In this document: positions 10,700 through 20,267 of the stretch, one piece after another
How positions within the stretch are numbered: the first letter of the stretch is position 1
How the letters are laid out: the number at the start of each line of letters is the position of its first letter
DNA from: Cladorhizidae sp. MBARI D1340-BT2
Taxonomy: Eukaryota; Porifera; Demospongiae; Poecilosclerida; Cladorhizidae
Direction of reading: 5' to 3'
Assembly (NCBI GenBank): GCA_028752905.1
Contig: JAQNBH010000303.1
Span: 1-64,000, forward strand
Length of the DNA stretch: 64,000 nt
Position numbers and translations under genes: made by a program
The notes under the pieces: model-generated
Seen by the model: only the letters and a program-made list of their open reading frames with translations
Databases searched by the model: none
What the model was told of the DNA's origin: nothing

Positions 10700-12530
10700 T
10701 CACTCTGATCTTTCATCCAAGAATTGTCAGTCGATGATAAAGAGAAAAATTATGTGGATCTCACATCTCATTGGGTAGCTCTGGCCCACTATCTGAATGA
10801 TGAAGAGGTCATCACACCAAAAAATATAGACGAATTCTCTCAATTGCGGGAACTCCACAAGATTTGATAATTGAGTTCTAACCACGCTGATAAACCCTGT
10901 CGTAGTTCTACTTGACTCCACTGCACCATTTTTTTAGAGGTGGTAGATGGACGATTTCTTTTTTCTTGTCTGGAATATCAGACGTGTCGAGCTGTCGATC
11001 CAACTAGAAAAATGATCACAGGCTCTGGTAGTACCAGTATCAATTGAAGAAAATTCCTGTTCCACGTACTCCAAACCGAGGTGTGTTTGTGGATGACTCC
11101 CGTATCGGACACTTGAACTGTGGCTGCATAATTCCAAAATATCCAACCCTGTCATTGAAGTTTCGTCAAGGTGTCATTCGGAATCTCATCGGTGTCATGC
11201 CCCAATGCTGTCAAAAACAACGAGAGAACCTTTGTCATTACTGTCCTGGTCAAAGGTCCCTGTCCAACCGCCTCGCTGTGGGGGTACGGTGATTCAAAAC
11301 AAAAACAACTTTGACGTCGGACAACTCACAAAAAGAGAGAAAGGAGAAAATCTCTTCTTCTGGGGGTTAATAGACATCATTTTGTAGTATTCTGTTGAGT
11401 TCTTTGGTGCACTTATCCAAGATGAATGAAAAATCACCGAGAATACTTTATGCCAACTAGGTTTAATCATTGAAATGGCCGCTTTGACGTTTAGTCGCTG
11501 TTGGCCCGGAAGATGTTCCAGGCAATTGTAGATCTGAATTCTCCCATTCGACTCCATCTAATGCCAGTAAATGTCGCAACAGAGCACTCATACGAAAATT
11601 GGTGTTGATAGATCTGGATATGGTCAGTAGATTATCGACCCACTCAGCATTCGATTCGGTTGTTCCACCACGAGCATCCTTCGTGGTTTTTCAATTCAGT
11701 TTTTTCTCACTGACCAAAAAAATTCCACAGACACCGAGTCTGTCATATTTGAATCTTTGAGGATTATCTTTAATTGATCAAATCGTAAACCCATGTTACA
11801 AAAAAAATTTTTTTTTTTTAATGGACTGGGTTCTCTCCATAAGTAATCTCATTGGAATGGACGAAGAGAACACACCATGTCTGGTCAACAAAACGGATAA
11901 CAGTGTCTCACACGAACAGATTTCTCCGGGGGGCTATTGGAGAGAAAAAAACAATCACACGAGAGGACAAAAAATCTGTGAATTGTTGTTGTTCCTGTCG
12001 ATGTACGACTCGGGCAATCACAGCATATATCAGGTGATCTGATAGTGTGGCTTGGTGTTTTTACTCAGTGGGTCTCGGAAATGCAGATTCCTTTAAATCC
12101 GAACTGGAGAATGACCGACCATACACTGCAACGACGATTGTGATGTTCTAGAGTTACACCACAAGCCTGCCAATCACTCACCTCACCGACAACAATAACA
12201 ACATTCCCGTCGAGATATGGATCAGTCAATATTACTTGTATTTGTCTATGCTCCGTGCATCTGGGTTGACTCTGGTTAAAAAAACAGACAATATCTGCTG
12301 GGGGGGGTTCTGAAAAGCACACTCACCACCTTCACATTCGGTGACAAACTTCTAGAAATGGATCAACCGTATGGTTTGTTGATTCCTCTGGGAAACAGAG
12401 AGATAATCTTGATAATCTTCCAATGGGACATCACCGACATCCTACTATCCATCGACCAACGTGAACACACTTGGATTCGTCAACATCTCTGTGACCCTGA
12501 AGATCCAACAGATGTACATTACTGGGCTCA
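10700..12530. other. Foreign-looking stretch with only short ORFs
   Basis: No open frame exceeds about 90 codons on either strand; the longest are 11294-11557 (-) and 12065-12322 (-), with 11821-12042 (+) a little shorter. Homopolymer runs are frequent, for instance adjoining A and T runs just before 11820 and G8 near 12302. The texture matches the flanking segment, so these may be broken genes, but I recognise none. Confidence 0.4.
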
Positions 12531-12839
12531 TTGACCAAGTGGAACAAAAAAAGAACGTACAAAAACAGCACTGGTTGTGCTGGAATAAAACTTTCTCGAC
12601 AGTATTCTTTCGAGAGGCCCAACCATGCTTATAAAATCATCACACAGGACATTCAGACCATACAAGAAGCCTCTTACTCCTTTTCGCGATACGACAGTTT
12701 GAAGACCATAACCATCGTTGATGGATTTTTTGCACTGACAGATGATTCTCCGGGTGACTCCTTTCAGATCCGGGGTATGCTGTTGATCGAAACACTCGGT
12801 TCTAGATTGCACGAATCGTCCATTCGATGTTGTTCCTAA
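12531..12839 (+). CDS. Unrecognised 102-residue ORF in the foreign-looking segment
   Basis: A + frame ORF follows an A7 run. The translated middle part (ITIVDGFFALTDDSPGDSF) reads like a folded protein, but no family is recognised. The overlapping minus ORF 12528-12812 is of similar length, so the coding strand is not certain. An AATAAA word lies just after the stop, near 12854, and could serve as a polyadenylation signal. Confidence 0.25.
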   Translation: MTKWNKKRTYKNSTGCAGIKLSRQYSFERPNHAYKIITQDIQTIQEASYSFSRYDSLKTITIVDGFFALTDDSPGDSFQIRGMLLIETLGSRLHESSIRCCS

Positions 12840-12986
12840 TTCCGTGTACCCAAAATAAATTATACAGGCTCACTGTGAATGCTGTTTGCTGCAGTTATTG
12901 TAGTGTCTATGATACAAGGCAGCTCCTTTGCCGAGTAATGTCCAGCCATCGACCCGACACATGCGCGATACCGTCTTGTTGGGAGA

Positions 12987-13370
12987 TTGGATTTGGTTGT
13001 GGAAGGGGACTCCGGGTATTATGTTTTATGTAATCGACATGCTGCCGAATACGACGCCTTTTTGTCTGGTCACAAAGTCGTGGCTTCGACATCTGTTCTT
13101 GTTGTCATTACAAAAGTCACAACTATGGATCACACCAAGCACAGTCTGAGAATAGCAACAGGTGGAAGCCCAGCCATGCCAGAGACATGCCACATGTGGG
13201 ACTGGTTTCACAGTGCTATACTCAAGAGTGTTCGGCAATCCGAGTGTGTACATGATTGGAATGGTGACCACCTCCATGAGTGTTACAGTGCCGGCGGGTG
13301 TAACCGATTTTGATAAGTATCTCGACTGAGTAATCACGGTCATGGTTTTTTCTTGGGTGAAATGGACCAA
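12987..13370. other. Overlapping ORFs of about 110 codons on both strands
   Basis: A + ORF (12987-13313) and a - ORF (13026-13370) cover the same DNA. Both have ordinary composition. The minus product has a Cys/His-rich patch (IHSCDFCNDNKNRCRSHDF) that could bind metal but matches no zinc-finger spacing I know. Neither can be preferred from sequence alone. Confidence 0.2.
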
Positions 13371-13400
13371 ATAACATGTGTATGGGTATTACTCAAACAG

Positions 13401-13908
13401 TGTTTTTATTTTTTCCCTTTTTTTTTTGTCGCCAAGGGTTCACAGCACTTAATCGTTACAACGCAGACACAGAGAAAAAAATCGAATTGCTTGTTTTTGT
13501 CTGGTAGATATATAGAGATGTAGTATATTATATTATATAGTCTAAGTACTTTGGAATGGTAGAAAAGGGTTTTCAGAAATAAAATACTCGTCAAGAAATA
13601 AAAAGCATGGACGGAAAAACACACAAAAAACAGCCAAAAAACACACAAAAAGAACATCTACAATAAACACCCAATTTGCACTGCACACCAACACACAAGA
13701 CGGCACCACACACAAGACGGCACCAGGACACTCCAACTATCAATTCTATTATCAAAAACTCACTTACACTGCACACCAAAGACATCACAGGTGTGTGCGT
13801 GGTCGATTTTTTTCAACGTGTCTGATGAGAACAGGACAATCGGACACGTCTAAAAAAACATCCAGACCCGCAAAAATGACAAATTTGAATGGTTAACGTA
13901 GAAAATCC
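13401..13908. other. Low-complexity spacer, no gene seen
   Basis: The stretch is AT-rich with CACACAAAA runs, a TATA-rich segment near 13510-13540, and a duplicated CACACAAGACGGCACCA near 13692-13723. Minus-strand ORFs here are Phe/Cys-rich translations of these runs. The foreign-looking segment probably ends within this stretch. Confidence 0.6.
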
Positions 13909-14347
13909 GGAACTAAAAGCAATTTGGGCCTCTTTATGGCCCCAGGAACTAAAATTAATTTGGGCCTCTTTACGGCCCCAGGAACTAAAAGCAATTTGGG
14001 CCGCTTTACGGCCCCAAGAACTAAAATTAATTTGGGCCTCTTTACGGCCCCAGGAACTAAAATCAATTTGGGTCTCTTTACAGCCCCAGGAACTAAAATT
14101 AATTTGGGCCTCTTTACGGCCCCAGGAACTAAAATCAATTTAGCTCTTTACGGCCCCAGGAACTAAAATTAATTTAGGCCTCTTTAAGGCCCCAGGAACT
14201 AAAATTAATTTGAGCCTCTTTACGGCCCCAAGAACTAAAATTAATTTGGGCCTATTTACGGCCCCAGGAACTAAAATTAAATTGGGGCCCCCAGGAACTA
14301 AAATTAATTTGGGCCTCTTTGCGGCCCCAGGAACTAAAATTAATTTT
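13909..14347. repeat. 36-bp minisatellite, about 12 copies
   Basis: A head-to-tail repeat with period 36 has the core GGGCCTCTTTACGGCCCC; positions 13909-13944 are one unit. GGGCC and GGCCC in each unit form an inverted repeat around TCTTTAC. Several units are shortened (near 14137 and 14285). All frames are open on both strands because 36 is a multiple of three. Confidence 0.96.
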
Positions 14348-14460
14348 ACTGGACATGCAGTGTACCTGCATTATTATGAACCACATGTCGCTGAGTTTCA
14401 TATGGGCGTGGCTACCAGGATTCTCAAAGCGTATGATGTCATAATTGGTGTATTATATTT

Positions 14461-14568
14461 CCCTCCGGCTGCTCTGGTAATTCACACCAGCAGTGTGTGG
14501 CAGAGGAGAGCTTTCCCTCCAGCTGCTCTGGTAATTCACACCAGCAGTGTGTGGCAGAGGAGAGCTGT
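14461..14568. repeat. 54-bp direct duplication (two copies)
   Basis: Positions 14461-14514 are repeated almost exactly at 14515-14568, including GGTAATTCACACCAGCAGTG. There is no further copy in the window. Confidence 0.95.
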
Positions 14569-14684
14569 TGTATGAACTTGGCAATTAAGTAAACATTTTC
14601 TAAAATTGCACTAAAATCCACTGAAGTGAGTTTAGGCTCTTCAATTGCGATTCAATTGCGATTCCCATAAGCCTAGCACTCAGT

Positions 14685-14838
14685 CACGTGTGAAAACACT
14701 TCTTCAATCTTAATCCCACTAAAAGTCAGGCCAGCTAGTTCAGCGAGGTGACCCTCTAATGTCAGTTGAGCTCTTTGTATAAAATGGCGCTACACTGCAT
14801 GGACCCATAGTGCACGTGCTAATAGAGTAATGCACGTG
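14685..14838 (+). promoter_or_regulatory. Possible promoter: three CACGTG E-boxes and a TATA-like box
   Basis: CACGTG occurs at 14685-14690, 14813-14818 and 14833-14838, the last two 20 bp apart as TGCACGTGCT. TATAAAA lies at 14778-14784. The same GTAATGCACGTGCT word recurs at about 16660. The cluster lies just upstream of the first + strand exon-like stretches, so a promoter is plausible. No start site can be fixed. Confidence 0.25.
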
Positions 14839-14983
14839 CTCCAGCATATATCAGTGTACCAGGAAATCTTGATTTTACACAAAGACCTCAACTGATATGA
14901 TTATAGAGTCGGCTTGCAGAACTCTTATGCCTCGGTGACCGAGGAAGAGAAGAAAGGAAGGTGGATGAGAAGGGTGCAGGTAG

Positions 14984-15142
14984 GAAGAGGCCCAAGCAGT
15001 GCAGCTGAACGTGCGAGTGCCCCCAGGCTGCAGCAAAGAAGAGGAAACAGCCACCAGCACCTTCCACACCAAGACAAAATTGGTTTATTTTCTCTCCACC
15101 CCCACCTTTGCTGGCCAAACACTGCGCTACGTTCCTTACTAG
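14984..15142 (+). CDS. Candidate terminal exon, unknown protein
   Basis: After an AG at 14982-14983 a frame of 52 codons runs to a TAG at 15140-15142. It includes VQLNVRVPPGCSKEEE and ends FAGQTLRYVPY, a composition that reads like a real protein. Two other frames are also partly open in this GC-rich stretch (one from 14914 begins QNSYASVTEEEKKGR), so the choice is uncertain. No family is recognised. Confidence 0.25.
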   Translation, partial: EEAQAVQLNVRVPPGCSKEEETATSTFHTKTKLVYFLSTPTFAGQTLRYVPY

Positions 15143-15384
15143 GCCAGCCCCTTCACTGATGCAGAAGGTGTTGGGCGTTGCCCATACGATTGTTCTAGTG
15201 GAATTTCACTGCAGCCAATCAGAATAGAATGTGATTTCTCAGTTGATGGTGGAATGTAGGACTCCAAACAGTCTTCTGGTTGGAATAGCATATACTGTAC
15301 ATGAGCAAGTGCATCATCACTCAAGGGTGAGTGAAATATGTGCAAGACTGGGCGTAGAAATATTCCAAGCTACACACATGTCAC

Positions 15385-15643
15385 CAGCCACACTCCCCAA
15401 TCCTCACTCCACACACTCCATACTCCACACTCCATACTCCACACTCAACACACTCTACACTCCACACTCCACACTCCACACACTCCACACTCCACTCACT
15501 CCACACACTCCACACACTCCCCACTCCACACTCCACTCACTCCACACTCCACACTCCACTCACTCCACACACTCCCCACTCCACTCACTCCACACTCCAC
15601 ACTCCACTCACTCCACACACTCCACACACTCCCCACTCCACAC
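15385..15643. repeat. CACTCCACA-type short tandem repeat
   Basis: About 250 bp of irregular repeats of CACTCCACA, CACTCCATA and CACTCCC ends at TTAATTAAG. Thr/His/Ser-rich ORFs across it are artefacts. Confidence 0.95.
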
Positions 15644-15691
15644 TTAATTAAGTTTGCTTGCTTCATTGTCCAGTAGTTGGCTCTCCTTTAG

Positions 15692-15864
15692 ATATTTTGA
15701 TGTCCATCTAAAACCTCCTCCACCAGCTTCACCTCATCCTAGTCTCCAAATGGACCATCATCTTGCACTTTCTCATGCTATTTTGACAAAATCTTCACAC
15801 TCACTGTGTATCACCAGCCTGGTCCTAGCTGGCTGGGAAGATCATAGTGGGAGGAGCTTGCTAC
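15692..15864 (+). CDS. Candidate internal exon, unknown protein (exon a)
   Basis: A pyrimidine-rich CTCTCCTTTAG ends at 15691. The frame then reads YFDVHLKPPPPASPHPSLQ followed by a helical stretch ending VLAGWEDHSGRSLL, with a possible donor GTACCT at 15865. The donor is weak. The frame is entered after two codon bases and left after one; that exit phase fits the candidate exon at 16050-16089. An ORF in this frame continues to 15875. No family is recognised; the helical stretch could be part of an alpha-solenoid. Confidence 0.3.
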
Positions 15865-16049
15865 GTACCTATTGACGGGTGTCTGTGAATTCACTGCTTA
15901 ATTGATTATACATCTAGTTAGCATCCTCCTCCCCCATCTCCTCGACGCTTCCATCCTTCCTTCCTATTAGTATATTAGTGTAAACTGTCTGTTTAATGAG
16001 GGGGGGGGGGGGCTGTTATTTTATATTGTCCTTCCCTGTTTGCCTCCAG

Positions 16050-16089
16050 CCTTTTTTGTGCATCTGCTTTGGGATTATTGGACTTGCTT
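16050..16089 (+). CDS. Candidate 40-bp internal exon (exon b)
   Basis: A strong acceptor (CTTCCCTGTTTGCCTCCAG, ending 16049) and a strong donor (GTAAGG at 16090) bracket 40 bp. All three frames are open in it; the one matching the exit phase of exon a reads FFVHLLWDYWTCL and leaves with two bases. The next island exon at 18658 starts in the complementary phase. The following 1.7 kb up to exon c includes the 45-bp satellite. Confidence 0.35.
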
Positions 16090-16426
16090 GTAAGGATGCA
16101 CTGCCGGCTAGGGCTCCAGTACAGAGTACAGTGAGGGCTTCAGGGTTTAAAAGTAACCATGGCGATGAAGCGGTTCAACTTTATAAAGAAATCTGTAGAG
16201 TAGCTTGGCGAGGGTTGCTAGCAAACTCATCTGCTCTTCATAGCATTAGCTCGAGTGATTAGATATGCAGTAGATGCTTGCTGCACATTTGAGTTAAAGT
16301 TAATCCTTACCAACCAGTGGTCTGCAGGTTTGTTTGAAAATGGCCACAGGGTTTTGGATAGCTAGCTATATCCTTAGCTTCAATGTTTCAAGGCATATCA
16401 TGAATCATTGAGAGGACCCTCCCCCA

Positions 16427-16450
16427 ACACACACACACACACACACACAC
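16427..16450. repeat. (CA)n microsatellite
   Basis: About 12 CA dinucleotides stand in unique spacer between candidate exon b and the 45-bp array. Confidence 0.9.
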
Positions 16451-16830
16451 TTGTCATACAAGAAAGAAAACGACTGAACCCATGCAGACCACCCTTTACC
16501 ATATCCACCAAGCATTATTAAACTATAAAAAAAAATAGCATAAAAAATATTGTGTAATTTTAAATGGTAAAGGGTCATCTAGTGGTCTCCATGGATACAC
16601 TCTTCTTTCCATTATTCTTGGTGTTTGTTGACTTTTATGTTTTTGTCCCTGTGCTATCGTAATGCACGTGCTAAACCTCCTCAGGCACTGAACATTCAGT
16701 TTCATAATCAGCAGAAATGATTATAGTAGACAGTGTTGACCAGCTATGATTTAGTACTCTAAATAATGCCAACATCTGGGTGCATGGTGAGGATGTGAGC
16801 TATGCCACAAAAATGAGCACTGCTCTCATC

Positions 16831-18076
16831 ATCTCCTCTAGGCCTGCAGTGCTGTCTCTGGGAGTCTATCACATGGTCTCCTCTAGGCCTGCAGTGCTGT
16901 CTCTGGGAGTCTATCACATGGTCTCCTCTAGGCCTGCAGTGCTGTCTCTGGGAGTCTATCACATGGTCTCCTCTGGGCCTGCAGTGCTGTCTCTGGAAGT
17001 CTATCACATGGTCTCCTCTAGGCCTGCAGTGCTGTCTCTGGGAGTCTATCACATGGTCTCCTCTAGGCCTGCAGTGCTGTCTCTGGGAGTCTATCACATG
17101 GTCTCCTCTAGGCCTGCAGTGCTGTCTCTGGGAGTCTATCACATGGTCTCCTCTAGGCCTGCAGTGCTGTCTCTGGGAGTCTATCACATGGTCTCCTCTG
17201 GGCCTGCAGTGCTGTCTCTGGAAGTCTATCACATGGTCTCCTCTAGGCCTGCAGTGCTGTCTCTGGGAGTCTATCACATGGTCTCCTCTAGGCCTGCAGT
17301 GCTGTCTCTGGGAGTCTATCACATGGTCTCCTCTAGGCCTGCAGTGCTGTCTCTGGGAGTCTATCACGTGGTCTCCTCTAGGCCTGCAGTGCTGTCTCTG
17401 GGAGTCTATCACATGGTCTCCTCTAGGCCTGCAGTGCTGTCTCTGGGAGTCTATCACATGGTCTCCTCTAGGCCTGCAGTGCTGTCTCTGGGAGTCTATC
17501 ACATGGTCTCCTCTAGGCCTGCAGTGCTGTCTCTGGGAGTCTATCACATGGTCTCCTCTAGGCCTGCAGTGCTGTCTCTGGGAGTCTATCACATGGTCTC
17601 CTCTAGGCCTGCAGTGCTGTCTCTGGGAGTCTATCACATGGTCTCCTCTAGGCCTGCAGTGCTGTCTCTGGGAGTCTATCACATGGTCTCCTCTAGACCT
17701 GCAGTGCTGTCTCTGGAAGTCTATCACATGGTCTCCTCTAGGCCTGCAGTGCTGTCTCTGGGAGTCTATCACATGGTCTCCTCTAGGCCTGCAGTGCTGT
17801 CTCTGGGAGTCTATCACATGGTCTCCTCTAGGCCTGCAGTGCTGTCTCTGGGAGTCTATCACATGGTCTCCTCTAGGCCTGCAGTGCTGTCTCTGGGAGT
17901 CTATCACATGGTCTCCTCTAGACCTGCAGTGCTGTCTCTGGGAGTCTATCACATGGTCTCCTCTAGGCCTGCAGTGCTGTCTCTGGGAGTCTATCACATG
18001 GTCTCCTCTAGGCCTGCAGTGCTGTCTCTGGGAGTCTATCACATGGTCTCCTCTAGGCCTGCAGTGCTGTCTCTGG
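16831..18076. repeat. 45-bp satellite array, 27.7 copies
   Basis: A very homogeneous head-to-tail array has period 45; positions 16876-16920 are one unit. Each unit carries CTCCTCTAGGCCTGCAG, a pyrimidine tract followed by two AG acceptor-like ends. A doubly variant unit (GGGCCT plus GGAAGTC) occurs at 16966 and again exactly five units later at 17191, so a five-unit block was duplicated. Because 45 is a multiple of three, ORFs of more than 400 codons exist on both strands; these are repeat artefacts. Confidence 0.98.
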
Positions 18077-18199
18077 GGTTGGTTAAAGAAGGCAACACAG
18101 AGATTGTGGAGACTGCTCTGAGTTCCTAGTCCTCCTGGATAGATTTACTTCCTGTGTGTGTGGTGGTGCACTGAATAGATGTTGTGTGCTTGCCTCCAG

Positions 18200-18449
18200 T
18201 GGCACTGCTTCAGCTAAGTGTGGGTGTGGTTTAGCGGTACAGGATACGCGTGAAGTTTGGAAGGTCATTCTGCATTGTGGCCATGTGATACATCTCAAAG
18301 TAAAGTGGACAAAGATGGAAAGCACAACTTTTGTTGGTGATCAAGTGTTAAACATAACCAGAAGCCTCGCTAGAAACTATCGCTGTAATCCTTCGATGGA
18401 AGCGGCATTGCATTTGGCATCTTTGTCCATGTTAGTTAGAGATGTATAA
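18200..18449 (+). CDS. Candidate terminal exon, unknown protein
   Basis: An acceptor-like GTGCTTGCCTCCAG ends at 18199. From 18201 an 82-codon frame runs to a TAA at 18447-18449 and includes REVWKVILHCGHVIHLKVKW and MEAALHLASLSMLVRDV, both helix-like. An internal AAG|GTCATT could instead act as a donor. If used, this would be an alternative to skipping from exon b to exon c. No family is recognised; ARM/HEAT-like helices are a guess. Confidence 0.3.
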
Positions 18450-18657
18450 ACCGCATACAGCGGCCTCGATGGGTAGCTCACGAGTCACACACATGTACAT
18501 GTATGTGCCTGGTTGGTCTGGCGGAGGAGCATATAAGCATGTGTGAGTTTGCCGGGAAGCCACGGGCACTTGTTGTGGTCACATTGTGTTAAGGGGAGGA
18601 GTTGTTATTTTTGTACATGCTATATATGGCCTTGTTGTTGTTGTTGTTGTTGTTCAG

Positions 18658-18719
18658 GCAGCACTTCATCTACCAGCCAGTGACCAGCAAGTACCAACCT
18701 CATGAGACAGCCAGCGAGA
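18658..18719 (+). CDS. Candidate 62-bp internal exon (exon c)
   Basis: A (TTG)n tract ending TTCAG (18657) and a consensus donor GTGAGT at 18720 bracket 62 bp. The frame reads QHFIYQPVTSKYQPHETASE; it starts with one base completing a codon and ends one base into a codon. Both phases fit candidate exons b (16050-16089) and d (21387-21430). The peptide is not recognised. Good borders on both sides make it one of the better exon candidates here. Confidence 0.4.
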
Positions 18720-18750
18720 GTGAGTCCTTCTGGTGGGGAGGATGGGTGAT

Positions 18751-18875
18751 GGGGGGGGGGGGGGGGGGGGGGGGTTTGGACGAAAGTACCTAGAGTTGAC
18801 TACATGTATGTGCACTCGGAGTCTATAACAAGGTGTGTGCGGGGTTAATTTCCCCCCCCCCCCCCCCCCCCCCCC
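18751..18875. repeat. G24 and C24 homopolymers 77 bp apart
   Basis: A run of 24 G (18751-18774) and a run of 24 C (18852-18875) form a perfect inverted repeat around a 77-bp spacer, just downstream of candidate exon c. They could fold as a hairpin, G-quadruplex or triplex. True run lengths may differ from the assembly. Confidence 0.85.
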
Positions 18876-19016
18876 TTAAGAGACCTACTTGTACATAAGA
18901 GGATTGTGCTTGCTTATGACAAAGTATTCCAACAGCCCACCCTGCATGTAATTACCAGCACAATGCATCCTAATACAGTACAGGACTGCCTAGTCCCTGT
19001 GCAGTGTGGGGCTGCC

Positions 19017-20176
19017 TTTCATCTGGTGTCCATGACTCAGTGCTGTACACAGGGGTGTATTTAGGGGGGGGCGGGGGGGGGGCATTCGCCCCCCCTTGTA
19101 TCATTCTCGCCCCCCCCCTTGAAATTAGACACCACCCTTATACATTACATACACCATCATTGTATCATTCTCGCCCCCCCTTATTTTTCCATATCTCAAG
19201 TTCGCCCCCCCTTGGCAAAATTTCTGTATACAACCCTGTGTACAGCATAAGGAGCTCTCTCATCTGGTGTCCATGACTCAGTGCTACACAGCATAAGGAG
19301 CTCTCTCATCTGGTGTCCATGACTCAGTGCTGTACAGCATAAGGAGCTCTCTCATCTGGTGTCCATGACTCAGTGCTGTACAGCATAAGGAGCTCTCTCA
19401 TCTGGTGTCCATGACTCAGTGCTGTACAGCATAAGGAGCTCTCTCATCTGGTGTCCATGACTCAGTGCTGTACAGCATAAGGAGCTCTCTCATCTGGTGT
19501 CCATGACTCAGTGCTACACAGCATAAGGAGCTCTCTCATCTGGTGTCCATGACTCAGTGCTGTACAGCATAAGGAGCTCTCTCATCTGGTGTCCATGACT
19601 CAGTGCTGTACAGCATAAGGAGCTCTCTCATCTGGTGTCCATGACTCAGTGCTGTACAGCATAAGGAGCTCTCTCATCTGGTGTCCATGACTCAGTGCTG
19701 TACAGCATAAGGAGCTCTCTCATCTGGTGTCCATGACTCAGTGCTGTACAGCATAAGGAGCTCTCTCATCTGGTGTCCATGACTCAGTGCTACACAGCAT
19801 AAGGAGCTCTCTCATCTGGTGTCCATGACTCAGTGCTGTACAGCATAAGGAGCTCTCTCATCTGGTGTCCATGACTCAGTGCTGTACAGCATAAGGAGCT
19901 CTCTCATCTGGTGTCCATGACTCAGTGCTGTACAGCATAAGGAGCTCTCTCATCTGGTGTCCATGACTCAGTGCTGTACAGCATAAGGAGCTCTCTCATC
20001 TGGTGTCCATGACTCAGTGCTGTACAGCATAAGGAGCTCTCTCATCTGGTGTCCATGACTCAGTGCTGTACAGCATAAGGAGCTCTCTCATCTGGTGTCC
20101 ATGACTCAGTGCTGTACAGCATAAGGAGCTCTCTCATCTGGTGTCCATGACTCAGTGCTACACAGCATAAGGAGCT
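19017..20176. repeat. 46-bp satellite array, about 21 copies, split by a MITE
   Basis: The period is 46; positions 19335-19380 are a typical unit containing GTGTCCATGACTCAGTGCTG. One copy lies left of the MITE at 19048-19240 and about 20 copies right of it. The only common variant is GCTGTACAGC/GCTACACAGC. The array ends in GGAGCTTTGAAC. Confidence 0.97.
19048..19240. mobile_element. Tc1/mariner-type MITE, 193 bp, in the 46-bp satellite
   Basis: The ends CACAGGGGTGTATTTAG and, reverse-complemented, CACAGGGTTGTATACAG are imperfect terminal inverted repeats. They are flanked by TA at 19046-19047 and 19241-19242. Removing the element and one TA restores GTGCTGTACAGCAT, the sequence in neighbouring satellite units, so the empty site is visible in the same array. 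The interior consists of G and C runs (GGGGGGGCGGGG, CGCCCCCCC) in inverted order and has no coding capacity. Confidence 0.85.
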
Positions 20177-20267
20177 TTGAACTAATTAAGTCGACTTTCA
20201 ATCTTGCACAGAGAAAGCTTTTATAATGGCTACAGTGTAGTGCCACTTTGTTGTTGCTTGACTATAT

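Larger units (their letters stand above)
7236..13400. other. Putative endogenous large-DNA-virus segment (right part)
   Basis: About 6.2 kb of single-copy DNA is unlike the rest of the window: CpG and TCGA are frequent, microsatellites and TAGCTAGC filler are absent, and short ORFs overlap in all frames. It contains a ribonucleotide reductase large-subunit homologue (7820-9321) and several unrecognised ORFs on both strands. I infer integration of a viral DNA fragment into a host chromosome, because host-style satellites and transposons flank it. A divergent R1 lacking the radical cysteine recalls herpes-type viruses, and herpes-like insertions are known in marine invertebrates. Contamination or misassembly is the main alternative. 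No integrase, capsid or polymerase was recognised. Confidence 0.45.

Noticed and set aside
13406..13657. Phe/Cys-rich minus-strand ORF that looks like a membrane protein
   Set aside because: It is produced by A- and CACAAAA-rich low-complexity DNA; overlapping frames give similar hydrophobic products.
16759..18129. ORFs of 427 and 449 codons on opposite strands
   Set aside because: Both are translations of the 45-bp array. Simultaneous openness on both strands follows from a 15-codon period. Only the non-repeat tail was kept, as a note.
19076..19210. Pro/Ser-rich ORF through C-run sequence (19004-19276)
   Set aside because: It reads across the MITE's homopolymer runs and has no coding support.
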